A stretch of DNA of 64,000 nt. Origin: Staphylococcus hyicus. Its GTDB lineage: Bacteria > Bacillota > Bacilli > Staphylococcales > Staphylococcaceae. The translations under genes and the position numbers were made by a program. Within the stretch, counting starts at the first letter, position 1. Each line of letters starts with the position of its first letter. Below, in pieces: positions 1 to 6,611 of this stretch. The DNA lies in assembly GCF_000816085.1 (NCBI RefSeq), contig NZ_CP008747.1, positions 1,054,001 through 1,118,000 on the forward strand. Reading direction: 5' to 3'. Below the pieces are notes generated by a model that saw only the letters and a program-made list of their open reading frames with translations, ran no database searches and was not told the origin of the DNA.

Positions 1-525
1 CATACACATGTACACTATGCACATACTCATATACATACATGCAACATTACACACACTCACAATAATATACATATCTATATTAGGCTTATTTACGCTTATA
101 ACTGCCTTAATAGACATTTATATCTATTAATTAATAAACTATACTCATTTATACACGATCGAGTGAACAACGTTTATAACTTGATTAAGGCGTATTATAG
201 ATATGCGCACATAAATTAATATTATGATAATAAACGCCATACATGAAACACGTATGACATCAATATCAGTCACACAAGCACACGTTAATACTAATCAATC
301 TCATCAATATCAATTACATAAATATACACATAGACAATCATAATAGGGGATTAACCAAGCAAGGTAAGTAATAGCAAGCACATTACAACCTAATTACACC
401 ACTAACACATGATAATGATTTATCATCTATGCATTAACATATACAAATGAATTAAGGTTAATTATAATGCTGATTATTTCTATAATTACACTTGTTACAA
501 ATTATGTATAAAGTGTAAAACTTCC
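1..525. other. AT-rich non-coding left edge
   Basis: No open frame with a ribosome binding site is visible on either strand. The stretch is rich in short TATACATAC-like runs. It sits just before the first early promoter, so it is probably the spacer between modules of the phage. I see no clear terminator, origin iterons or tRNA in it. Confidence 0.5.
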
Positions 526-587
526 AAGCAAAATAAAATATAATATAAGTTAAAAGCATTGTATTTCACGATGTATCGTGTTATAAT
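526..587 (+). promoter_or_regulatory. Promoter with spacer palindrome and repeated-element copy
   Basis: A -35 TTGTAT (559-564) and -10 TATAAT (582-587) are 17 bp apart. The spacer holds a perfect inverted repeat CACGAT-GT-ATCGTG (567-580), a likely operator for a local regulator. A variant copy of the phage repeated element lies at 526-545, with the core starting A instead of G. Drives the small genes from 622. Confidence 0.75.
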
Positions 588-621
588 TAGTTATACTCAT
601 TGAAAGGAGGACAGTCACCGA

Positions 622-762
622 ATGAACCGAATTGAAAGGGAACTTAAAACCCTTGAGGTTAAAGAGAAAAAGGCAAGGTACTATAAAGAGATAACGGAAA
701 TTGTGAGAAATGTTATCTACATGATTATAGCCCTTGCCACACTCTTAAAACTATTAGGTTAA
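622..762 (+). CDS. Small protein with C-terminal membrane segment (46 aa)
   Basis: ATG follows a strong GAAAGGAGG site. The first half is charged (NRIERELKTLEVKEKKARYY); the second half is hydrophobic (NVIYMIIALATLLKLLG), so a single C-terminal membrane segment is likely. The start codon lies inside a 17-nt sequence complementary to 923-939 (see that entry), so translation may be controlled by folding of the mRNA or by pairing with another RNA. It is first in an array of tiny genes. Function unknown; a toxin-like or holin-like peptide is possible. Confidence 0.6.
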   Translation: MNRIERELKTLEVKEKKARYYKEITEIVRNVIYMIIALATLLKLLG

Positions 763-763
763 T

Positions 764-787
764 AAGTAGGGAATTAATTCCCTACTT
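764..787. other. Perfect 24-nt palindrome hairpin
   Basis: A perfect palindrome, arms AAGTAGGGAA and TTCCCTACTT around TTAA, lies directly after the stop of the 46-aa gene. No T-run follows, so it is more likely an RNA stem (attenuator or processing/stability element) or a protein-binding site than a terminator. Confidence 0.6.
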
Positions 788-817
788 CACTATATATTAT
801 ATTCGAGGTGATGCAAA

Positions 818-919
818 ATGACAAAACAAATGTTCATTGATATTATTCACATCATAGTAAATGTTGTTTCAATCATTATCGGTTTAGCTCTATTAATTTG
901 CTTATGGCTTTACTTGTAA
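818..919 (+). CDS. Tiny hydrophobic membrane peptide (33 aa)
   Basis: ATG follows GAGGTG. Apart from the first few residues the peptide is nearly all hydrophobic, with one membrane segment (IIVNVVSIIIGLALLICLWL). Its size and composition recall the peptides of type I toxin-antitoxin systems and staphylococcal holin-like peptides. The SPbeta group is known to carry such modules. No toxin family motif is recognised, so the role is open. Confidence 0.5.
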   Translation: MTKQMFIDIIHIIVNVVSIIIGLALLICLWLYL

Positions 920-922
920 AAT

Positions 923-939
923 TTCGATTCGGTTCATTC
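923..939 (+). promoter_or_regulatory. 17-nt site complementary to the 622 start region
   Basis: These 17 nt pair with 620-636, which covers the ATG at 622: 16 Watson-Crick pairs and one G-U. In one transcript this gives a fold-back about 300 nt apart that masks the start codon. The site ends 11 nt before the ATG at 951. Confidence 0.6.
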
Positions 940-950
940 AAATAGACATT

Positions 951-1151
951 ATGAAAAATGAAATCATTCTAACAATAAAAAATTTATTTGAGGAGCTTAA
1001 AAGCTCTCAGATATCACGTGAAACGGGTTTACCTTATCAGACTGTTCAGGATTTAAAAAACGGTAGAACCCACATTGAAGATGCGAAATTTAGAACGGTT
1101 ATTAAACTCTATGAGTATCAAAAATCATTGAAAAATAGTGGGGAAAATTAA
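951..1151 (+). CDS. Small helix-turn-helix protein (66 aa)
   Basis: Residues about 17-45 (SQISRETGLPYQTVQDLKNG) form a recognisable HTH of the Cro/XRE-like type found in small phage regulators. No good ribosome binding site precedes the ATG, and the complementary site at 923-939 ends 11 nt upstream, so its translation may depend on mRNA folding. A likely local regulator; the palindrome at 567-580 is a candidate target by position only. Confidence 0.65.
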   Translation: MKNEIILTIKNLFEELKSSQISRETGLPYQTVQDLKNGRTHIEDAKFRTVIKLYEYQKSLKNSGEN

Positions 1152-1205
1152 AATTTCAACTTTACTATAAAGGTGAACGGTTACACTTAAATGATAACTG
1201 TAGCC

Positions 1206-1235
1206 TTTACTAATCAAGTAAGATAAAATATAATA
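1206..1235 (+). promoter_or_regulatory. Repeated element overlapping weak promoter
   Basis: An exact GATAAAATATAA core (1222-1233) overlaps a -10 TATAAT (1229-1234). A weak -35 TTTACT (1206-1211) stands 17 bp upstream. Serves the 52-aa gene at 1270. Confidence 0.6.
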
Positions 1236-1269
1236 TAAGTAAGGATAAGGTAATAAATGAGGTGAGAAA

Positions 1270-1428
1270 ATGAAAGACATCAAATATTTATCGACTGAAA
1301 CATTAAAACGTAAAGCCTCAGCACTATCTAAAAAGATTGACATAGCTGAATGTGATGGCTATTACAATTTGCTAGATGAATCAAAGCAAGAACTTAATAA
1401 GGTATTAACTGAACTTGAAACAAGATAG
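1270..1428 (+). CDS. Hypothetical small protein (52 aa)
   Basis: ATG follows GAGGTGA. The protein is charged and helical with a heptad-like pattern (LKRKASALSKKIDIAE ... LNKVLTELE), suggesting a short coiled coil. It comes directly after a repeated-element promoter, so it is an early phage gene. No family recognised. Confidence 0.6.
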   Translation: MKDIKYLSTETLKRKASALSKKIDIAECDGYYNLLDESKQELNKVLTELETR

Positions 1429-1460
1429 ACCATAAACTAAAACAATAGGAGGTGACAACC

Positions 1461-1559
1461 ATGTTTATATTAGAATGGTATCAAATAATAGCTTTGGCTT
1501 GTGGGTGTGGATTTTTAGGAGCATTAACAAGTAAAGAACTTAGAAACAAATTATTTTAA
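1461..1559 (+). CDS. Tiny membrane peptide (32 aa)
   Basis: A very strong site, AGGAGGTGA, precedes the ATG. The peptide has one hydrophobic segment (IIALACGCGFLGALT) and a basic tail (SKELRNKLF). It is the third tiny membrane peptide in this 1-kb stretch. Function unknown. Confidence 0.55.
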   Translation: MFILEWYQIIALACGCGFLGALTSKELRNKLF

Positions 1560-1566
1560 AACTTCA

Positions 1567-1586
1567 AAGAAAGATAAAATATAACA
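1567..1586 (+). promoter_or_regulatory. Repeated element (operator candidate)
   Basis: Exact GATAAAATATAA core with flanking AAGAAA-type sequence, 8 bp after the stop of the 32-aa gene and upstream of the ArdA-like gene at 1609. Confidence 0.7.
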
Positions 1587-1608
1587 AGAATAAGAAGAGG
1601 CGCAAGAA

Positions 1609-1944
1609 ATGGATTACGATTTAAAAACTTTTAGCAACTCACAAGAATTAAAGAAAGGCGACTTACAAAGCTACAAAGATTTGATAAATGATGTAGGCGC
1701 TGGAAATTGGCAAAACGACGAAATACATTTGTTTGAATCAATAGAGGATTTCACAAAATATGAAATTTGTCACGGCTGGTATAACTTATATGATAAAGTG
1801 AACGACGACTATAACGGCGCACCTAATTTATTTAATTATATAGATTTAGAAGATTTAGGAAATGACCTAATTGAAATGTGGGATGCATCGTGTCATTTCT
1901 TAACATCAGAAAACAAAGTATTAACAACTTCTCACGGATGGTAA
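1609..1944 (+). CDS. ArdA-like antirestriction protein, short form (111 aa)
   Basis: The C-terminal half resembles ArdA: residues about 45-60 (FESIEDFTKYEICHGWYNL) and the ending around NYIDLEDLGNDLIE match the family's acidic region. ArdA proteins mimic DNA and block type I restriction enzymes. This copy is shorter than ordinary ArdA (about 165-200 aa) and strongly acidic. A fuller ArdA lies at 3374. Preceded by the repeated element at 1567, so probably expressed early. Function inferred from composition and motifs. Confidence 0.6.
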   Translation: MDYDLKTFSNSQELKKGDLQSYKDLINDVGAGNWQNDEIHLFESIEDFTKYEICHGWYNLYDKVNDDYNGAPNLFNYIDLEDLGNDLIEMWDASCHFLTSENKVLTTSHGW

Positions 1945-1998
1945 AAAAGAAAGGGTTTAATGGAAATCTAAGTATAAATAATTTATGAAAGTGGGACA

Positions 1999-2358
1999 AT
2001 GGCAATGAATAAAATCAACATTTTAAATAAAGTAAATCAATTTAAGAATGAGATAGAATATATCGAAGTACACTCATATTTAGATGACCCAATCGAAGAT
2101 TTAAAAATTTCAATTGAAAACGGTCAAACTAATTTAATTGCTACAATCGATGAAAAACATCTTACTAATGATAATGTATTAAAAGAAATCTTAACTTATA
2201 TGAATGGAATTGGATTTGAAGAGTTTGCATATCAAGATATTGAAAATTTTGATTTATTGAACCATGAAGAGCAGCAAAGAGAAATGCTAGATGTATTTTT
2301 AACTTATGCCGAACTTTACACGATAGGTAATAAATTATATTGTGATTTCGAATTTTAA
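1999..2358 (+). CDS. Hypothetical acidic early protein (119 aa)
   Basis: ATG 1999 (or 2005) follows AAGTGGG. The protein is acidic with no signal peptide or membrane segment. It lies between two ArdA-like genes, so an anti-host role is possible by context only. No family recognised. Confidence 0.55.
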   Translation: MAMNKINILNKVNQFKNEIEYIEVHSYLDDPIEDLKISIENGQTNLIATIDEKHLTNDNVLKEILTYMNGIGFEEFAYQDIENFDLLNHEEQQREMLDVFLTYAELYTIGNKLYCDFEF

Positions 2359-2373
2359 AGGAGATAAAAGGAT

Positions 2374-2637
2374 ATGTTTAAAATTAACGATAAAGTAAGA
2401 ATTATTGATGCGGGCAATTATAATAATTATGTACACTATTATAATGTGCCAGTTTTAGAAGACAATTATTTAAATAACACTATTTTCACTATTAGTAATT
2501 TTGAAATGCTTGAAGAAGAAAACAAAGATAATAAAGCACACTATCAATATGAACTTATAGACCCAAACGGCTATACTTTAGAATTGTTAATTGATGGTTA
2601 TGCTATTGAATTATTTGAGAATACAGAGTTTAAATGA
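2374..2637 (+). CDS. Hypothetical protein (87 aa)
   Basis: ATG follows AAGGAGATAAAAGG, 15 nt after the preceding stop, so the two genes are probably co-translated. The start (MFKINDKVRIIDAGNY) looks like a small beta-barrel such as the KOW or SH3-like proteins of phages. Function unknown. Confidence 0.55.
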   Translation: MFKINDKVRIIDAGNYNNYVHYYNVPVLEDNYLNNTIFTISNFEMLEEENKDNKAHYQYELIDPNGYTLELLIDGYAIELFENTEFK

Positions 2638-2638
2638 T

Positions 2639-2870
2639 ATGAAAAAAATCAGTTTGTGAATTAGTATTAAAGAACAATAAGACTTTTATTAAAGATTATA
2701 GATTAAGAAGTGATATTGAGATTGTAAAAGGGAACCTAAAACAATTAAAACGGGTTATTTTAAAAAGTAAGTATATAGGTGTTGTAATTGGACAAGTGTC
2801 ACGGGATCACTTCAACAATTATGTTATTGTCCAATATAGAAGTGGGTTCGCCCTGGGTGAATTAAACTAA
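2639..2870 (+). pseudogene. Small gene with poly-A frameshift near its start
   Basis: ATG 2639 reads only six codons before TGA. With one A fewer in the run of seven A (2642-2648), the frame stays open to TAA 2868-2870 and gives about 75 aa (KKSVCELVLKNNKTFIKDYR onward). The downstream frame has no start codon of its own. It may be a frameshifted gene, a slippage-controlled gene, or a sequencing error in the homopolymer. Confidence 0.45.
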
Positions 2871-2905
2871 ATAAAACCTTAATATTAATAATAGAGGTGA
2901 TACAC

Positions 2906-3181
2906 ATTAAAAAGCATGTTTTATATTTGAATTGTTATGAATTAAGTGTTTCAAATTATGGTTTACTTGATAGAAGATTAATTTTTCAGAAGCAAATTAA
3001 AAATGAACATCAGGCCTACAATATTATTGATAACTATTTAAGAGCCTTTGAAAGATTTGAAGAGGTGTCAGAACAACAAAAGTTAAATGAAATTAAATTT
3101 CAATATTTAGTGAAAAATAACAAAACTGGGCTATGGAATTGTATTGGCTTTAATTTCGCTAGTTATGAAGTTGAAATTTAA
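2906..3181 (+). CDS. Hypothetical early protein, possible AUU start (91 aa)
   Basis: The frame opens at GTG 2897, but that GTG is part of the ribosome binding site AGAGGTG (2893-2899). The codon at proper distance is ATT 2906, followed by KKHVLYLNCYEL. The same layout is seen at 29262 and 37162. Soluble protein, no family recognised. An automatic caller would start it at 2897. Confidence 0.5.
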   Translation: MKKHVLYLNCYELSVSNYGLLDRRLIFQKQIKNEHQAYNIIDNYLRAFERFEEVSEQQKLNEIKFQYLVKNNKTGLWNCIGFNFASYEVEI

Positions 3182-3208
3182 AAGTGTAGCATGACAATAT
3201 TAGTATAT

Positions 3209-3261
3209 TATTAAGATAAAATATAACAATTGTTGGAAGTAATCAAGGTAATTGTTATACT
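3209..3261 (+). promoter_or_regulatory. Repeated element plus extended -10 promoter
   Basis: An exact element core (3215-3226) lies just upstream of -35 TTGGAA (3233-3238) and -10 TATACT (3256-3261), spaced 17 bp, with a TG extension before the -10. Drives ardA at 3374 with a leader of about 105 nt. Confidence 0.65.
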
Positions 3262-3291
3262 TTAATTAAGATTAAAAGGTAAATAAAATTT

Positions 3292-3350
3292 GCTTTGCGT
3301 ATTCGCTGAATAATTGTTCAAATTACGATTCTTGAGCTAATGCGCAAAGC
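3292..3350 (+). promoter_or_regulatory. Leader hairpin before ardA
   Basis: Twelve-bp stem GCTTTGCGTATT (3292-3303) with AATGCGCAAAGC (3339-3350), one G-U pair, 35-nt loop. It stands between the promoter and the ardA ribosome binding site, so it could modulate translation or stability. Confidence 0.55.
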
Positions 3351-3373
3351 GATATAAAGAAAGGTTGTTAAAA

Positions 3374-3973
3374 ATGGAAAATAAGAAAAAATCACGTATA
3401 TATGTAACTAATTTAGGGAAGTACAATGAAGGCGAACTAATTGGCCAATGGTTAGATTTACCAGCATCAAAAAAAGACTTTGAAAAAGTTTTAAATAATA
3501 TCGGAATCGGTAAAATTTATGAAGAATACTTTATATCGGATTGGGAATATATGCCGCAATTTATGTCCGAACATACTACAGATTTAAACAAGCTGAATAA
3601 TATGGCAAAGGTTATGACAAGTATTTTTGAAAAAATTGGTCATAATTGGCTAGATAGTGCATATTTAGAAAGCGAGTATGATTTTATAGTGAAATCATTA
3701 AGTGATTATGAGCTTTATAATAATTGCGATAACGAATTTGATAAGATGATTGAAAAAATTTATGATTGTGAGATATTCCAAGATTTGAAAGAGTACGGCG
3801 AATACTTATTACAAGAGTGCAATTTTCTCGATTTTTATAACCTAGATGATGAAGTCAAACAATATATTGATGTTAACCAACTAGCTTATGACAATTATCT
3901 TGTTGATAGTGTACTTGCTGTGAACGATTCCGATTATCCTAAAAATAATAAAATGTTTATTATAGAAAGATAA
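3374..3973 (+). CDS. ardA: Antirestriction protein ArdA
   Basis: The N-terminus IYVTNLGKYNEGELIGQWLD is the hallmark of ArdA; length (199 aa) and strong acidity fit. ArdA mimics bent B-form DNA and binds type I restriction enzymes, protecting incoming phage DNA. ATG 3374 is chosen because GAAAGG lies upstream; a TTG at 3365 would extend it by three residues. The stop codon lies inside a repeated element. Confidence 0.85.
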   Translation: MENKKKSRIYVTNLGKYNEGELIGQWLDLPASKKDFEKVLNNIGIGKIYEEYFISDWEYMPQFMSEHTTDLNKLNNMAKVMTSIFEKIGHNWLDSAYLESEYDFIVKSLSDYELYNNCDNEFDKMIEKIYDCEIFQDLKEYGEYLLQECNFLDFYNLDDEVKQYIDVNQLAYDNYLVDSVLAVNDSDYPKNNKMFIIER

Positions 3974-3982
3974 AATATAACA
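3963..3982 (+). promoter_or_regulatory. Repeated element (operator candidate)
   Basis: Exact core at 3969-3980, overlapping the TAA stop of ardA (AGA-TAA-AATATAAC). Upstream of the 189-aa gene at 4027. Confidence 0.7.
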
Positions 3983-3987
3983 AACAT

Positions 3988-4013
3988 AGCGGTAGAGGGG
4001 TGGCCGCTTTTTT
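3988..4013 (+). terminator. Short hairpin with T-run after ardA
   Basis: AGCGG (3988-3992) pairs with CCGCT (4004-4008), followed by six T. It lies between the element at 3963 and the next gene, so it could be an attenuator rather than a full terminator. Confidence 0.5.
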
Positions 4014-4026
4014 AGAGGTGTAGAAA

Positions 4027-4596
4027 ATGGAATATTTTACAATAAAAAGAGCGCAAAAAAATATTGATAATACTAAAAATTTTATAGAGCGTATATATAT
4101 TAATTGGGAAGTTATCAGTGATTTTAAAAATGATAGTTATCATAGAGTTATATACGCCGACGCTTACAAGCAAAACTACAATTACAAGATAAACATAAAA
4201 GCGAAGACTTTTAAAAGTTATAACGATTATAAGTATATTTACCAGTCATTCGACAATGCTGAATCGTTACAGTTTGATATTATTAAGGCGCCTAATTATA
4301 AAAAGGCAATCAATAAACTAATTGATAACTATGATAGATACGGGTTAACACTTGAAAACTTGAATGATAGAAAAGACTTTAATAGCTTATTTAATTATGA
4401 AAACGAAATACTTAAATATAGAAAGAGTATTGAAAATTGCTTTATGTGTGGTTTGCCTTGTGTTATTAACTTTTCAGTTGATGAAATTGATATATTGAAA
4501 GATTTAAAAAAACTGATTAAAAATTTGTATTCATGCGAGGTTATAACCCATAAAGATATATTCGATAATGTCCAAACAATTTGGAAACTATTATAA
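4027..4596 (+). CDS. Hypothetical early protein (189 aa)
   Basis: ATG follows AGAGGTG. The protein is rich in Asn, Lys and Tyr, with no signal peptide or membrane segment. A Cys pair (NCFMCGLPC, about residue 138-146) is the only notable feature. It is the last gene before a strong terminator. Function unknown. Confidence 0.6.
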   Translation: MEYFTIKRAQKNIDNTKNFIERIYINWEVISDFKNDSYHRVIYADAYKQNYNYKINIKAKTFKSYNDYKYIYQSFDNAESLQFDIIKAPNYKKAINKLIDNYDRYGLTLENLNDRKDFNSLFNYENEILKYRKSIENCFMCGLPCVINFSVDEIDILKDLKKLIKNLYSCEVITHKDIFDNVQTIWKLL

Positions 4597-4604
4597 TACT
4601 TTAC

Positions 4605-4630
4605 CAGCCGTTTATGACGGCTGTTTTTTT
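4605..4630 (+). terminator. Rho-independent terminator
   Basis: Perfect 7-bp stem CAGCCGT/ACGGCTG (4605-4611, 4617-4623), 5-nt loop, then seven T. Ends the early operon. Confidence 0.85.
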
Positions 4631-5086
4631 ATGTTCGATCGTGTGTACATTATTTAGCGTGTAATTGCTATTATAATAGCGTTAAATAAATTATCGTAGT
4701 TACCTACAAGGGAGGGATAACAGCGTATATAGTGCTACACACAAGCGTTTGTAGCAAGATTTAATACAAATGTATAACTCTAAATTTAAATATTTTAGAT
4801 ATTAGCATTACATAGCGATGTTAATAAATATACAAGCTCAAAAGCTCATATTTGAGTTTTAACGGGGTTTAACCAATCAGGGTATACCCCTAGGTAAAAT
4901 GAAATACTGATTTTATAACGAGGTTTTAAAGGTGGTATAAGCTGTTTCAAACGAATTGTAATAGTGTTTTTCTGCTTGTTATTAAGTGGTTTATATACTG
5001 GTTTATGGCTTTACTATACATATAATAAGTAATAACGCTTTTGGTGGGAGGTTGTCTCATCGGGGTTCGGTATAAATAATCATAGA
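4631..5086 (+). other. Long leader-like intergenic region before the repressor block
   Basis: No convincing gene. A TATAAT is at 4672-4677 with a poor -35. Several strong ribosome-binding-like sequences (GGGAGGG near 4711, AAAGGTGG near 4928, GGGAGG near 5046) stand before only very short frames, for example GTG 4964 to TAA 5032 giving the hydrophobic peptide MFFCLLLSGLYTGLWLYYTY plus two residues. In SPbeta the arbitrium genes aimR and aimP lie near this block; nothing like AimR is visible here. Confidence 0.45.
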
Positions 5087-5218
5087 ATGGAGATTGATGA
5101 GATCACAATTAAAAATTCCTATATAACAGCGAATAATAAATTAGACGGGGAAATTACTCTATATAACAGAAATTTTCAAAAATCACGGGGAAAGGTATTG
5201 TCAATTCAAGAAAGATAA
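5087..5218 (+). CDS. Possible small protein (43 aa)
   Basis: ATG 5087 opens 43 codons ending in SIQER; the stop lies inside the repeated element at 5208. The ribosome binding site is weak. The peptide is hydrophilic. Being the last frame before the recombinase-fold block, it could be a regulatory peptide, but nothing proves that it is translated. Confidence 0.3.
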   Translation: MEIDEITIKNSYITANNKLDGEITLYNRNFQKSRGKVLSIQER

Positions 5219-5227
5219 ATTATAATA
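5198..5227 (+). promoter_or_regulatory. Promoter containing repeated element
   Basis: -35 TTGTCA (5198-5203) and -10 TATAAT (5221-5226), 17 bp apart. The spacer and -10 form a variant of the element, core GATAAATTATAA (5214-5225). Drives the block at 5277-8924, so the repressor could control its own operon. Confidence 0.75.
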
Positions 5228-5276
5228 TAAATATAGATAAAGTGATTATAATTAACTTAATGAGGGAGTGAAAGTT

Positions 5277-6317
5277 ATGTCATCAAATGTAGTAAAAATT
5301 AGTGAGCTTACAAGATCTTCATCAGCTTATGAAACAATTAATGATTTCGTTAGCGAAATTGGTATTAATTCAGCTGCAACTAAAAAAGCTTATCAGCAAG
5401 ACCTTTTACAATTTTGTAATAGCAATTTAGGATCAGCCAATGTGCGTATTGATGCTGTAGTTAATTCACTCACTCGAAAAAAGCTAGTCGAATATAGAAA
5501 TACTTTGGCTGAAAAATTTAAATTACAACCTAATTCAATAAATAGAAAAGTAACAGTATTAAAAGAATTCGCTAAATACTTATATAATTTGGGGTATGAT
5601 ATTAACTTAAATAGCCTTAATACTATAACAAAATTAAAAGCCACTAAAAATTCTTATGAAGTACTGTCATATGATGAGGCAATAAGAATAATAGAATGGT
5701 TTAGAGATAATGAAAGAGAAGAGGCATTAGCTAAGTACTATTATGCTTTATTAGCATTTGATACAGGTATAAGAGCAGAAGCTCTTAATACTTTGACTCC
5801 TCAGTCATTTGTTTGGAAAGATAAAGAGGTTTTAATAAAAGGAATAGATAAAGGAAATAAGTCGTTTACTAAAAGTATATCTGTAGAATTTGCAAATGAA
5901 ATATTTGATAATTTAAACCTTCATAATCATAAAGACGACAATAATCCTATATTTAATTTCTCCAGTGCTCTTAGGTACAAAATGATGAAAAGGGCTAAGA
6001 AAGCTTTAGGGTGGAATAATAGAAATATTACTTTTCATAGCTTTAAAAAGGGTGCAGTTAATTATGCGTTCGACTCTACTAAAGATATTCAAATTGCAAG
6101 GGAAGTAGGGTGTCATTCAAGTATTGTCACAACTCAAATTTATTTAGATGATAATAAAAAATTATTTCAAGGTGCTATATCTAAACAACAAAAACTTAGC
6201 AGTAGTGACGTTAATTTAGCAGATTATTCTAAGGATCAATTGTTGGAAGCACTTAAAGATTTGCCAGAAGCTATGAATATTATGTTAAAGGAAGCATTAA
6301 TAAAACAAAATATATAA
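5277..6317 (+). CDS. Tyrosine-recombinase family protein (SPbeta YopP-like)
   Basis: A 346-aa protein with the two-domain layout of phage integrases: a SAM-like core-binding region (about 20-120) and a catalytic region (about 130-330). Visible motifs are TGIRAEAL (Arg), HSFKKG in place of HxLRH (second Arg replaced by Lys), and GCHSSIVTTQIY (His and the Tyr nucleophile). Activity is possible but the site is altered. ATG 5277 is used because GAGGGAG lies 8 nt upstream. Position and size match YopP, first of the yopP-yopQ-yopR set. The phage integrates with a serine recombinase, so this protein probably has a regulatory or accessory role. Confidence 0.7.
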   Translation: MSSNVVKISELTRSSSAYETINDFVSEIGINSAATKKAYQQDLLQFCNSNLGSANVRIDAVVNSLTRKKLVEYRNTLAEKFKLQPNSINRKVTVLKEFAKYLYNLGYDINLNSLNTITKLKATKNSYEVLSYDEAIRIIEWFRDNEREEALAKYYYALLAFDTGIRAEALNTLTPQSFVWKDKEVLIKGIDKGNKSFTKSISVEFANEIFDNLNLHNHKDDNNPIFNFSSALRYKMMKRAKKALGWNNRNITFHSFKKGAVNYAFDSTKDIQIAREVGCHSSIVTTQIYLDDNKKLFQGAISKQQKLSSSDVNLADYSKDQLLEALKDLPEAMNIMLKEALIKQNI

Positions 6318-6357
6318 TAAATTCACGGTTACGGTAGACATTTCTTCCAATTTATAG

Positions 6358-6449
6358 TTTACTTGAGGTGTACCAAAAATGATACGATATACTGGTTTTG
6401 TCTAATAGATATAACTTTTAGATTGGTTTTTGATATACCTTGAGTAAAA
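6358..6449 (+). other. Large inverted repeat between YopP- and YopQ-like genes
   Basis: The arm at 6358-6379 pairs with 6427-6449 over about 22 positions, with several G-U pairs and one mismatch. No T-run follows, so it is not a classic terminator. It may separate expression of the upstream gene from the next two, or bind protein. Confidence 0.5.
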
Positions 6450-6611
6450 GTACTACGGGTTTTAATGTCATTATTAGTGACAGATTAATATTTTGAAGAG
6501 CAATTCCAAAAAAGAGTTTTAATAAAATAACAACATATAAAAACAATAAAAGTAAATCATAAAACCGAAAAATCAAAAATCAAATTTTAACAAAAAGAAA
6601 AGGTGGTCAGC

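Noticed and set aside
1125..1343. Minus-strand frame opposite the early small genes
   Set aside because: No ribosome binding site on that strand, and it overlaps a well-supported plus-strand gene and promoter.
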